NCBI GenBank assembly: GCA_963556145.1
Contig: OY744468.1
Coordinates: forward strand, 2,790,001 to 2,854,000
Length of the DNA stretch: 64,000 nt
From: Hygrocybe punicea
Taxonomy: Eukaryota; Basidiomycota; Agaricomycetes; Agaricales; Hygrophoraceae
Direction: 5' to 3'
In this document: in pieces, positions 31,875 to 43,080 of the stretch
Position numbering within the stretch: the first letter of the stretch is position 1
Layout of the letters: each line of letters starts with the position of its first letter
Made by a program: the position numbers and the translations under genes
The notes under the pieces: generated by a model
What the model saw: the letters and a program-made list of their open reading frames with translations, nothing else
Told to the model about the DNA's origin: nothing
Databases searched by the model: none

Positions 31875-34110
31875 ATGCCTTCGTTACCTGCTCGTGTGGT
31901 GACTCGCGCTAAAAACGCGAATCAGCACCCCGGTATAGACCCCACAAAGAGGAAAAGACGCACAAAAGCTGAAATGGATGAAGAACATTCCAGAAAAAAA
32001 CTTGAAGCAGAAGCTGCCAACAAAGCAAAATGCGACAAAGTCCTTGCTGCGGCCAGGCTTGAGAATGCCATATGGGCAAAGGATAAGCAAGCTGTTGCCG
32101 GAATCACAGACATAAAGAGGATGCCCGCTAACCCCAAGGACCATGCGAAAAGGACTACGACAGCGAACAAGACTACAACGAAAAAACCCGTGGAGGTAGG
32201 TATCACACCCCTCCACACCAGATGAAGGAACTTACCCAAACAATAAGGCTACTATCTCCAACAACGCATCGGATAACGGTCCAGGGGATGATGATGACAA
32301 CATCATCAACAAGGATAGTTTGGCTGCACCTGAGGCTGTCAAAGATCCCAGCGATCGCAATGATGATTACGTCTATGTTGATGACAGCGAAGATGATATC
32401 AAGCCCAAGAAAGTAAGGAAAGTTCAAAAGGAGAGGATAAGGGATACCATCGACGAGGCGAAAAAAGAGCTGGCCAGAGGCGGTGAAGGTAGGTATTGTG
32501 AAGGGTGTAACAATGTGCTGTCACTGACTTCAACAAAAACTACAGCCGGTCTGGGTGTCAGGTGATTGACAGTTCCTACATGTTCCGCATGTTGACTCTG
32601 AATGCATCCACACTATTTTATTATGAACTGTCCTTTAGGTTTAAGGGAAAACACTCGGGTCTCGTCGAAGGGTGGAAAAAAGGAGTCACAGATGCAGCAT
32701 CAAAGGACAACAAGCGGTTCCTTTCAAGAACTTTCATGACACTCGTTCCACTCATCTCCAAGGACTATACATGGAAGAATAAAAAGCCTCAAACCCCTCC
32801 CAACTTCTCTGACTACGACGACTTCGGTGATGAAGAGGATGTGAAGTCTGGATCCAAGGGAAGTACCCTGACACTCTCTTTGGTAATTCAAATTTTTTGA
32901 CACACGGTGAACCCTCACATACTACTTTCTCACCAGGGAAATGTCGTTGTCAAAGACAAAAATCTCACTGCTGACAATGATAACGTGTCGGAAGATATTG
33001 AAGGCCAGCCCGAAAACGGTACCCATTGGAAGAATTGCCATCTTCCTGCTGGCTGTCTGATAGATAACGTCTGGCGTCGCGTATACATCCCAACATATGT
33101 GACTTTCGTCTCCCGCAGTCAGGACCCTTGGGTAATTGGAGATGAGCAAGGCATCGAGGCCATGCAGAAGGCATGGGACAAGGTTTATCTAAATCGCATC
33201 AGGATCCCAGACATCCAGCACTCTGTGGTGGCCAATAATGCAGTCTTTAGCATTGTATGCCAAAACTCTTTGCAAAGGAGTCAATTAACCATGATTTATA
33301 GACTAATCAACACGTCCACAAATGGCAGTCCGGGTTTGGCTCTTCGGCATTGGCGATCGTCAACAACTTTCTTGATTACTCGGAGTTAACCACTGAAGAT
33401 GAGCGTAGCGAATATGCTGCGTATCAACTGGACGATTTTAGATTTCTTTATGCGAAAGATGGAGACGATAAAAGCGTATGTTCTTGTTTCCTGATCATAA
33501 TTTGGCTAATATCTGTATTTGTTGTAGCAATTCCGGGGACTATTCCGAAATGAAATTATTATATGAACATTTGCGCAGCACTTTGACGCCATCGCTGGTG
33601 CTGTCAAGGTTCCTGCCTTTGGGGGGGATCGAACCGAGCCTGTTGGTGCCCTTGCACTATCTGTAGCGGCGGTGTGTACCGTCATTATTTCATACTGCTC
33701 GATTCATTGCGATTCTCACTTAGGTTGAACATGCCTGGACCCTGTTCCGTGATCGCGCTATCTGCATTGAAGCTTCAGAAGAGCAAGGCCGGAAAGGATT
33801 CAAGAAAGCAATCGTTAAGACAATCAATCCTAAGACAGGCCAAGTGTCCTCGCGATACCGAGCATTTACAGAGCAAAACTGGGGTATGGTCACACGCAGT
33901 TATTCGAAGACGATCAAGGACAATCTCTGCCCCGGGTCATTCGAAAAGATTGTCAACATGGCTTGGGCTCAGATGAATGTAAATCAGAATGGAGATGTGG
34001 CCGATGGAATGCAGATGGATGATATGGATGTGCGTGTCCAACTGGTCGACATTTCGGACGATGAAGATAATTGTACTAAGTCTTTGTTGGTGTGTCGCAT
34101 TCATTACTGA
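31875..34110 (+). CDS. Transposon-linked protein of unknown function, divergent partner of Plavaka
   Basis: It starts MPSLPARVVTRAKNANQHPG. Exon 1 runs 31875-32195 and exon 2 from 32248 (intron 52 nt, phase 0); further short introns follow. Readable blocks: a Lys/Arg/Ala-rich coiled-coil-like N-terminus (KRRTKAEMDEEHSRKKLEAE), an acidic region (YVYVDDSEDD), then a conserved core DNVWRRVYIPTYVTFV, GIEAMQKAWDKVY, SALAIVNNFLDYSELTTEDERSEYAAYQL, FGGDRTEPVGALALSVAAV, TGQVSSRYRAFTEQNWGMVTRSYSKTIKDNL, ending VRVQLVDISDDED. I recognise this as a recurrent Agaricomycete family found near DNA transposons; its function is not known to me. The 3' end is either the stop at 34108-34110 or a further exon to 34267. 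I saw no inactivating stop inside the core. Confidence 0.62.
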
Positions 34111-34349
34111 CTATCTGCAGGAATTCTGTTTGCCCCTGCTGCCAATTCTTCACTTACTGCTTGCAATGATTACCCTGAGTGTCACGACTAGTGGTCGCGT
34201 AATGGATCGGAGGGTCAAACGGTTGCACGATGTCGGCAGTAATAGAGGTAGGGTTTTTCTGGGATAAGGTTCAGGTGATGTAAGTTGGATGAAGTTTGTT
34301 ACGTCTAGTACAACTGCTAGGAGTAATACAAGAGGTCAAAGTTAGGGAT

Positions 34350-35027
34350 CTACGTGCTTCTTGCTCGACGTCTTTTATACCCTTCGTCCCCCCCCGCAGC
34401 CTCTATGAGTCGTATGAGTGCCGACTCACTTTTAGTCGTCTTGTGAGTAGACGCGTCAGCCCTGCTGCGATGTCCTTTATTCGTCATCGCCGGAACTGCG
34501 GTGCCGGCGCGTCCCGCAGCTACGTGGCACCGGCTTGATGTGCCATGGGTGGGTCCGCAAGGGGACGCGTCATCTCGGCGGTCTGACTCGTTGTTGTTGT
34601 TGCCGTGTGACGTGTCGTTGCTGTGTATCGTGGGGGGTCGGAATGCCTCGAATGTTGATAGGGGGATCTCGGGGTCGATCACCCCATGGATTCGTTGTAC
34701 TCCTCGGATTATTGTCGCGAGGAGGAATACGTATACGATAACAATGGCGATAACGGCGGCAGCGATTGATGGTGTCATGATTCGGTCTTTGACAGGTGTG
34801 GGTGGTGATGGTGAGGGTGGGGTGTCTATTGTCTTTGTGTGAATGATGGGAAGAATGGTGTCGTCTGATGGAAAGTGGAGTTTGAACGTCCGGTCACGTG
34901 CGGGTCTTGCTGGCGGTTGCCGGTGGATCGTTCTTGGTGATAGGGTCCCCTTGATTGTGTATAAAGCTTGGTGGTCTCTGCGTGTTTGTCCTGCAGAAAT
35001 GCGATGTGTCTCCACCCTTATCACCAA
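34350..35027 (-). CDS. Hypothetical membrane-type ORF (225 aa)
   Basis: A single open frame with a predicted membrane segment (IAAAVIAIVIVYVFLLATII), a Pro/Arg-rich N-terminal part (RTIHRQPPARPARDRTFKLHFPSDD) and a Lys/Arg-rich tail. No family recognised. It overlaps the 5' part of a plus-strand zinc-knuckle reading, so at most one of them is likely real. GC-rich compared with the flanks. Confidence 0.3.
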   Translation of the reverse strand: MVIRVETHRISAGQTRRDHQALYTIKGTLSPRTIHRQPPARPARDRTFKLHFPSDDTILPIIHTKTIDTPPSPSPPTPVKDRIMTPSIAAAVIAIVIVYVFLLATIIRGVQRIHGVIDPEIPLSTFEAFRPPTIHSNDTSHGNNNNESDRRDDASPCGPTHGTSSRCHVAAGRAGTAVPAMTNKGHRSRADASTHKTTKSESALIRLIEAAGGDEGYKRRRARST

Positions 35028-35605
35028 GTCACTTTCTTCAAGGCTTCTTCGCTCTTCTCCCCAACCTCAGTTATCAAGGTTAATTGTTATACGTTCCACC
35101 ACCTTATACAACTCTCAGCTTCTGATCGGGATCTCTATTGGGCTTTGGGTCGGTGTTTCGCTTGCGGGAAGGCCAGGCATCGCACAGAGTGTTGCCCGCT
35201 GGTTAAGGTACACAAGGTCCTTTTGTGCCAGTTACTGGCCGACCCGTACCGTGAGTGTCTTGGCTGGTGGAACATATGGGGTCTTCTGATCGAGTCTTTG
35301 TTCTAGAATTGGATGATGCGTGGAGGTCGGAGGAGTCGTCCCCCGAGATACCACCACTAGTCACAGTGAGCTGGGGTTCATCGTCCGAGGACCTGAGGGG
35401 TCCTTCTCCGGAGCCGGTTGGAGACTTGACTTATCGTGAGTCTGGTTTCCCACTGCCATTCGGGGTAGCATCGAGGTTTATGGTCGTCTGTCGCGCAGCG
35501 GTCGAGAGGTCCTTGGAAAGGGAGGTTGAGCGGTTCCTTGATGACATGCGCATCCAGTTGCAAGAGTCGGGGTCGTTGGTCTCGGATGCGATTACTGTAG
35601 AATAG
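34968..35605 (+). pseudogene. Zinc-knuckle (Gag-like) C-terminal fragment
   Basis: The frame contains CFACGKARHRTECC, a CX2CX4HX4C knuckle. It then joins across a 56-nt intron (35251-35306, GTGAGT/TTCTAG) to LDDAWRSEESSPEIPPL and runs to a stop at 35603-35605; the splice keeps frame. The C-terminal part is acidic then helical (VVCRAAVERSLEREVERFLDDMR). It resembles gag-type proteins of fungal retroelements, but no pol gene is next to it. Start unknown. Confidence 0.4.
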
Positions 35606-36825
35606 TGTAATCGCGTCATTTGTACTTGTATCTGGTCTGGTGCCCCTTCTAGGGGTTTGTGAATGTAATGTCTCCCCCGCTTTGCAGGGTGTGTGAATTG
35701 TAAGGGTTTGTCTGACAATCTGTCAAAGATCGTCATGAAAATAAGTGGTATCTGAGGAAAAATGTATGGGGGTGACGTATTTTCATGACACCGAGGTGCC
35801 AAGTTATCTCCCAAATCCATGGACTCGCCTCAGTGTTTTTTCTTCTGCGCAATTCTTATTCTTATTACCCGTTTAACATTTGTTCGTAAACACTCATGAA
35901 TAGTTTTTTTTATTTTTATTTCGGCTATTATCCTTGCCATCTAAGTAGGAACTGGTGCACTATTTAAGAACAATAAGTCGACGATAAGTCAGATTTAAGT
36001 CAGATTTAAGTCGTTCAAGCAGAGAGACCTACTTAATTTCGTCTTAATCGTCTTAGTGCTTAAGACGCGCTAAGATGCGCTAAGTGTCGATTAAGAGCTG
36101 ACTAAGTCCGGATAAGACCGAACCCCATTTACTGATGCAGGGGACCAAGGTCTTCGCGATGATGAGTCTACTGCGAGCCGTTTTGGGTGTAATCACTGTC
36201 ACAGCTGGAGTTTCTGAACCTCGATATTGGCCCAAGTTATTTGGACATTGGAGTGACACCTACACCGTACAGCGTTTCTGAGGGTAATTTGATTTTTACA
36301 TTTACGCATTCGTTATGTCTGAACCATAACAAAGATATATTCTAACGACGAACAGCTCACTGACTGTCCACCTCTTTGTCGTCTTGCTTACGTCGTACGT
36401 TATCTCCATCAAACAAAGACGTGGACGTCTTGCTTACGTCGTTCGCTATCTCCGTCAACTGCTCCAATTCTCTGCCACGTCGTACGTTATCTCCGTCAAA
36501 CAAAGACGTGGACGTCTTGCTTACGTCGTTCGCTATCTCCGTCAACTGCTCTCCAATTCTCTGCCATATCCCTGTCTCGGCTCCTTCCACCTCCTTTCCG
36601 ATCGCATTCACAATGTCTCATTCTTTCCTTTTCTCTTCGCTCCTTTTTCATGTACATGTCTCATTCTTTCTTAAATTTCTCTTAAGTCATTCCTGCCCTT
36701 TCCTGCATCTCTCCAACTTCCTGCCCAGCGTCCACTTCACTATGCCGGGTTTTTCACATGTTTCTGGCTTCATCCCTTGCTCAAACATTCGACGTCTTTC
36801 GACTGACAAGCCTCGGACATTAACC
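35606..36825. other. Spacer before Helitron 2 coding region
   Basis: No gene seen. It contains a TTAAG/CTTAA/GCGCTAAG-rich patch (35962-36121) and an 87-bp tandem duplication (36391-36563), plus a C/T-rich leader (36590-36720) before the companion gene. The Helitron 5' terminus should lie in or before this stretch, but I cannot fix it. Confidence 0.45.
36391..36563. repeat. 87-bp tandem duplication
   Basis: CGTCGTACGTTATCTCC begins at 36391 and again at 36478. Both units contain CAAACAAAGACGTGGACGTC and GTCGTTCGCTATCTCCGTC. Inside each unit CTTGCTTACGTCGT recurs, so there is also a sub-repeat. Confidence 0.85.
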
Positions 36826-37580
36826 ATGGATGCCAAGATCGTCATAGGAACGTCTGGTCCTAGCGACGACACTACCGTTCTCACTGTGATGGCACTCCTC
36901 CAATATTTCCTGCCATTGGATACCACCTTCGATCCTGGCCTTCATTTTGTAGAAGGGCGCGTTTGTTCGATGGATGACTCTGTCTCCATAGGGGATGGTT
37001 TTCATTTCGGTGATTACGACTTCGCCATTGAAGCTGAACGATTGCACCCCATCGTTGGTGACCCTGACATTGCACCTCTCCAGCCTTTGTTCACCGTTGC
37101 TGGCATCGTAAGCACTTCTTTCATCCTCTCTACAGACATTTTCTCTAAAGCACTGTTTGCAGACAGGCCCGCAACGGAATGATCGCGAGTTCCAATTCGA
37201 TGTCAAGCAATGGTGCGTCGGGCAGCAACGAAAATCAGGCCATATATGCAGGTTCCCCCAGATGAACCGTCGTTTTCGTGACAAGGCCCCGACTCCCCGT
37301 CAAGGGGCGTCTGTCTGCCTTACGGGGTCCATCACGTCTCCTTCTGTCCTTTCAGAGGGTGATGAACCTCTGAAAAGAATTGTGCTGGATGTAAGCGACA
37401 TTGCGTTCTTGGTGGCCGATTCACAGCCTGTACCGGCTTCTGCTGTGAAAGGTGAGATCACCATCCGTCATCCCTTCCAAAGTCCTTTAACCTTACATAG
37501 GAAAAGCGTCTAAATTCACATGGGGTGCTAGCACCGCCGCCTCCTCGAAAGGCAAATGGCACCGTGATGACGCCTGTTGA
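36826..37580 (+). CDS. Helitron 2 companion protein (OB-fold-like, 216 aa, three exons)
   Basis: Exons 36826-37107, 37163-37451 and 37501-37580; introns 55 and 49 nt; 651 nt total without internal stop. Key blocks: VLTVMALLQYFLPLDTTFDPGLHFVEGRV, DYDFAIEAERLHPI, REFQFDVKQWCVG, CRFPQMNRRFRDKAPTPRQG, ASVCLTGSI, RIVLDVSDIAFLV, basic C-terminus. The order YF / F..G..+...RV / F.+..Q.+ / FP...RF / P....V...G / V..I.FL matches the product of 4178-5150, so I infer one family. It ends 113 bases before the probable ATG of the Helitron Rep-helicase on the same strand. A role in single-strand binding during rolling-circle transposition is a hypothesis only. Confidence 0.7.
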
Positions 37581-37692
37581 CCGATCACTGAAGTCTATCT
37601 GAAACTTTCCTATGATAGAAGGAGATCTTTAACCATGTATAAATATGCATGTGTGCATAAATGCACTCAGTTTGCCGCCCCACCATGCTTCT

Positions 37693-40600
37693 ATGCCTCT
37701 ACAAAAAAAACGTGAACGCGAACGTGGTCGCATCCGACGTAGAGATGAAAACTATAATTCGCAACAAGTTGAAATGAAGAAACGTCGCAGGGCCACTTCA
37801 CGTACAGAAAGGAATTTGTCTGATGCGGATTGGTGGAATTCGTTCAACACCAGCATGTCCCGCAATCGTTGGCAATGCCCCACATGGAACCGTACATGCC
37901 CCCATTGCTCCGCCAAACTTCTGAAGAGTGAAGACAACTCCTTCTGTTGTAACAATGGAAAATGGGTCTTGCCCCCCCTGCCTCCCCTGCCTCAACATCT
38001 CAAATCATTGTTGGACGACCGGCATCTTTCGAAGCATCTATCTACACAATCTCGCCGACTTAACAACTTATTTTCATTCACAGCCATTGGCGCCACCGGT
38101 GGTTTCTCTCACTTCCAATCAGGGCCTGCCTCCGTGTCCATCACAGGCAGGACATATCATCGTATTTTTGATGTCCGCATGCAAAATCATAGCATGCACT
38201 GGTTTTTGTACGACGAGCATGCACGCGAATCGACAGGCCACACTTTCAACGTTCCCTTACCTTGGATTCGCGCTCTTAAGGCAGACTTGAATGTCTGTAA
38301 TCCCTACGTTCGTCACCTCCGTCGTTTCTCTAATGCACCCGATTGCCATTCGTGTACGTTGGAACTTCGGGACTTCTCCTCAGGTGGGGACTTCACTGCC
38401 ATCCTGCGACGTGGCATTTGCTCTTCAACTTCCCCACGCAGCGTCCTCATTTTCAAAAACTCTGATATCGCTCCCACTTTCATGTCGGTCTTTTCCCGTC
38501 ACTACGAACCCTTGCAGTATCCATTATTGTTCCCACATGGTACTCCTGGATGGGGATTAACGAGTGACCATGACGACTGCTCCACTTCTGGCGGTTCCGA
38601 TCCTACGCCACCCCTTTCGTTGACTCAACGCGTTTGGTATCGATGTCGCGTACTCACTGATAGTCGCTTTCTAATTTTTGGCCGGCTTGCTTCCGAATAT
38701 CTTTGTGACATGTATTCACGTGTTGAAGAAGAACGGCTGTCTTACCATCGACGTTCTCTCGAAGCCTTACAAAACCACGACAGTGATGATGCAGACATTT
38801 GCCAACATGATCTCATCTTACCTGCCAGCTTCATTGGTTCACGTAAATGGGCTGCCGAACAAACAGCAGACAGTTTGGCACTTGCTCGTGTCTATGGCTG
38901 TCCTTCCCTTTTTATCACAATGACATGCAATCCTGACTGGCCTGAAATTACGGAACATCTCATGTATGGCCAGCGTTCATGTGATGCCCCTGTTGTCATC
39001 GCACGGTCTTTCAAACTACGGTTACAGCGTTTAATGAACATCTTGAAAACGAGATTCGGATAGTGGATATATATCATAAAGGTCATTGAATTTCAGAAGC
39101 GTGGTCTACCGCACGCCCACATCATCTTGAAAGTAAGCCCATCAGTTTTCTATCCAACCCACTGCTAAACTGTAAGTTAACTGCTAGGTATTGCCTGAAT
39201 TACCTTTCGAAAACATTGACAAACTCATCAAAGCTGAGCTACCCACCGACAACGACCAGCTCCGAGCCAAAATCCGCAAATATATGACTCACTCTCAAGA
39301 CCACTTATCCCGCGAAAACAGCCACTGTCGAAAAGGCTCAACTTGCATTTATGGCTTTCCACACCCTATCACACCCACGACTTGGATAGACAACAAAGGT
39401 CGCATTCATTATAAGCGTTCCACTCACGACGATCATTGGATCGCATCACACATCCCAGAGCTCATAGATGAGCTTGATTGTCACATCTTTGTTGACGTCA
39501 CCTTCACCTCCGCGCTCTTCAGTTATCTCTACAAATACCTGCACAAAGGCCCCGACCGTGCATGGTACACCCTGCAAAACGATGGTGAACATAGTATAGA
39601 TGAGCTCAATGACTACGTCGATGGTCGTTACCTTTCTGCTGAAGAAAGCGCATGGAGAATATTAGGCTTCGATATCACGTCAAAAGAACCCAGTGTTACA
39701 TCCCTCCCTGTCCATCTTCCTTCCGGTAACATCCCAAAATTTACCAGTGGCAAACAGCAAGACATTGACACTACGTCTCTCCTGGTCCGATACTTCCACC
39801 GACCACACGATGTCCAATTCGACACCCTCAAATACAACGAATATTTCGAACAATTCGTGCTGTACAAATGGGATGGCCATGAACCGTTGAATGCAGACGA
39901 GTTTGCTGAACACCCCATCCGCAACTGCATTCGTAATAAGGCACGCTCTCGCCGCATTGGTTCTAAGGTGACACGTCTTCAGCTCATCCCACCTACTGCT
40001 GGTGAGCTCTTCTACCTTTGGTCACTTTTGCTCCATCGCCCAGGACGTGACTTCATACAAATGAGAACAATCAATGGCATTGTCTATGAGACATTCCAAC
40101 AAGCCGCCATCCACCTTGGTCTTTTCACTAATGAAAACGAAGGGTTTTACGCCCTGAAAGAAGCTGTTGAATGTTTTCAGACTCCTCCACAATTACGGTT
40201 CCTGTTTTCACGCATCACTCTCGAAGGGTATGCAGCATTACCCCTGTGGAACAAATTCTTTGACGACCTCTCTCTTGATTTTCGTCTTCACTCATCTTCC
40301 AATGAACACGCTCGCGACCAAACCCTTGATCACATCGCACAGCACTTGCAAGACGCCGGCCACAGACTACGAGACTACGGCCTCCCAGAACCACAGAACC
40401 GATCTCCTGAAATCGATGCTGAATTACACTGTTTTGCAACGAAGATGGACGACCTCAAACGAGAAACCGCTTATGCAGAATCTGTGATGAACAGTGAACA
40501 ACGACAAATCTACGACGACATGATTCACAATGTTGTTTCCCATCAAGAAAACCCTGAAATTTACATTTCTCCGACTTTTATTGAAGGTAAACCTGGCCGG

Positions 40601-41971
40601 GGTAAGACATTTGTCATTGACGCAGTCGCATCTCATTTGCGACTGCTAGGCTTGCTGGTTATGATTGTGGCCACCAGCGCTCTATCAGCAACATTGTATG
40701 ATCATGGTCGTACTGCCCACAACCTTTTTCACATCCCTATCACCGATGTCTGTTCCTTATTTCCCTTCCTTCCTTCCCGTAACTGACTCATCCCTCATAG
40801 GATAATTGTGATGTCCATTCCAACATCTCATTGAACTCCCATCGCGCTCATCTTATTGCTTCCACGGCAGTTATCATTTGGGACGAACTTCCTGGTTGTA
40901 CACTTGCCACGTTCGAGTGCACAGATGAAATTTGCCGTTCCATCATGAAAAAGCACTTACCGTTTGGTGGCATCCCATTCATTGGCATTGGCGACTTCCG
41001 CCAGGTTGCCCCAGTCGTTAAAGGTTGTGGCGAGACCGCGACCATTCTCGCATCCATCAAAAAATCATATCTTTGGCAATCATTCCATCCATACTCTCTA
41101 CACACTCCCCACCGAAGCAGTTGTGATCTGGAATACACCTCCTTCATTGATGTAATTGGTGAAGATTTCAAAAATCCCGTTGCTAACCTTCACATCTTAC
41201 AACGTGTCGACAATGAAGATACCGCTCTGCAATTCCTCTACCCACCCACAACACTGAATGACCCCTTTGCATGCCTCCGACGTGCCTTTCTTACCCCGAA
41301 AAATCACTTCGTTGACAACTTCAATGCTAAAATATTAGCTTTGCTTGATGGACCTGAACGTAATTCACATTCTCTCCATTTCATCCTTTTTGCTGACACC
41401 GGTGATAGACAGCTACTTAAGTGCAGATGCGATCAAGGAGAATGGTGGATTTGACCGGGATGCCACTGAAATTGACCTTGATTACCTATCTTCCTTAACG
41501 CAGAACGGCGTCCCACCCCACAACCTCATCTTAAAACGTGGATGTGTGTGCACCGTCATGCGCAACATGAGTGTCAAAAATCACTTGGTTAAAAATGCCA
41601 GAGTCATTGTCGACGCCCTTCACCATCGCTACGTCACTGTCCGTGTCCTCAACAACCGCACCCATCAATTGGGTGACTTACATTGTATTCCCCGGATCCG
41701 TTTTGAATTTCATCCACCTTTCACTACCTGGACAGTCACACGGATTCAAATACCCCTCCGACCTGCCTATGCATGCACTTTTCACGGTTGCCTTGGCCTT
41801 ACCCTAGACAAAACTGTTCTTGACCTCCATACACCTGTCTTTGCCCATGGTCAACTGTACACTGCATTATCGCGCATCAGAAGAAAAGAAGATTCCCGCG
41901 TGCTCCTGTCTAACAACATTGCGAATGATTCACTAACCACTAATATCGTTTACGAAAGTCTCCTTCTGTAA
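37693..41971 (+). pseudogene. Helitron Rep-helicase, full length with a single internal stop
   Basis: Exons 37693-39132, 39188-40747, 40801-41359 and 41409-41971; introns 55, 53 and 49 nt; 4,122 nt in frame (1,373 residues). Domains in order: CxxC-type finger (CPHCSAKLL...FCCNNGKW), Helitron-like N-terminal domain (GSRKWAAEQTADSLALARVYGCPSLFITMTCNPDWPEI), HUH nuclease (LPHAHII, His codons 39112-39114 and 39118-39120), YLYKYLHKGPDRAW and the double-Tyr block ELNDYVDGRYLSAEESAWRI, then PIF1 helicase (Walker A GKPGRGKT, Walker B VIIWDE, IGDFRQVAPVV, C-terminal AHGQLYTALSRIR). The only lesion I see is TAG at 39061-39063, in FG-stop-WIYIIKVIEFQKRG just before the HUH motif. A 34-nt intron covering it is too short to be credible. 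An upstream in-frame ATG is at 37645. Confidence 0.88.
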
Positions 41972-42067
41972 TTTTATTTGCATCACAATCACAGAAAGAA
42001 TGATAACGAGAACAATAATTGTAATTGTACATTCCTGACCAATACACGGCGAAGCCGACGTAGCTTG

Positions 42068-43080
42068 TTATGTATAGACGTACCTGGCATCAGCTGATGC
42101 GCCAAGTACGCCCCATAACTTACTCCTTCGCATCCTAACACATTTCTAGGCTATGGCAAGTCATTCACTCGATTCCTCGGGTTTCAGCCTGGTTCTTTAT
42201 ACTCAACTATACATTGCCTTCATCTTGTCGGGAATCGTGCCATGTGGAGGGACGTCATGATGGGCAGAAAATGTGTTGGCCTGTCATTTCCTTTTTTGTC
42301 CCCCAAGAGTGGTTATCACATTAGAAGAGGTGTCCTGGCCCTTGCGAAAGGTCGGGTACTCTCGTTTCCGATACCTTGGCACGACTTGTTGGGTATAGTT
42401 GGGTTGTCTTCTGATTCAACCCCTCGTTGCCGTGGCTCATGTATTGGCCTGACGAGGCGGGGATGATTCAACCAGCGACTTTACCCTTTCCCCCGATCAG
42501 AGCCGTCATACGTGGCTTGCAGGCATGATCGGTTTGGACAGGCCTTAAGCGCTTGTGTCAGGCCGTGACCCGGTGCTGTGGAAAAGTACCACAGTTGTAC
42601 ATTACCGTTTTTTTTCCAAACCACTTCGGTCCTTCGGATGCTTGAACCTGAGAATTTTCAGGTACAAACTGAAATTAATTTGCCGCATGCTACGTTTGGT
42701 GCCAGGCCTCAGGCCTGACGGCGAAGTGTCTGACTAAGATTGTTATGAATCCCAAATATGGGCGATCTGAAGCAAGTGAGCACCCAAATATGGCACAGAA
42801 AGTCAGTGACTCACGGTGAGCGGTCCATATACGGTTCTGCATCAATTCCAGTCTTCCAGAGACGGAGAGCCCACTGCCCAGGTCTGTCTAATTTGGCCTA
42901 GCAGGTGTTTTCAGATGGTGAAACGACTGCAAAAGGGACCGGGGATTTACATAACTTCCCAGGTTAGTCCCAAAACATGTAATTATACATGCCGTCAATG
43001 CATGCATGCGTCTGGTTATTTGAAGGCGGAATGTCCTATTGTAACCCCCCCAAGCCGGCATCCACCATCTCCCATCGAAC
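42068..43080. other. Boundary region between transposons and the gene block
   Basis: No gene recognised. The open frames (for example 42242-42466) lack family motifs. This is where the dense transposon region ends. Confidence 0.45.

Larger units (their letters stand above)
36826..42067 (+). mobile_element. Helitron 2, nearly complete coding region
   Basis: It holds the companion gene and a full-length Rep-helicase. A hairpin CGGC-GAA-GCCG at 42047-42057 followed by CTTG at 42064-42067 may be a decayed 3' end (expected CTRR). The 5' TC end was not located, so the start given is only the first coding base. Confidence 0.6.

Noticed and set aside
33610..33640. tRNA B-box-like GGTTCGATCCCCCC on the minus strand
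   Set aside because: Part of the coding sequence FGGDRTEP of the Plavaka partner; no A-box or cloverleaf around it.
39064..39097. Intron hiding the TAG in Helitron 2
   Set aside because: It would be only 34 nt and begin just after the stop; other introns here are 45 nt or longer and the block is conserved coding sequence.
42047..42067. Firm 3' terminus for Helitron 2
   Set aside because: There is a hairpin but the end would be CTTG, not CTRR; kept only as a possibility.
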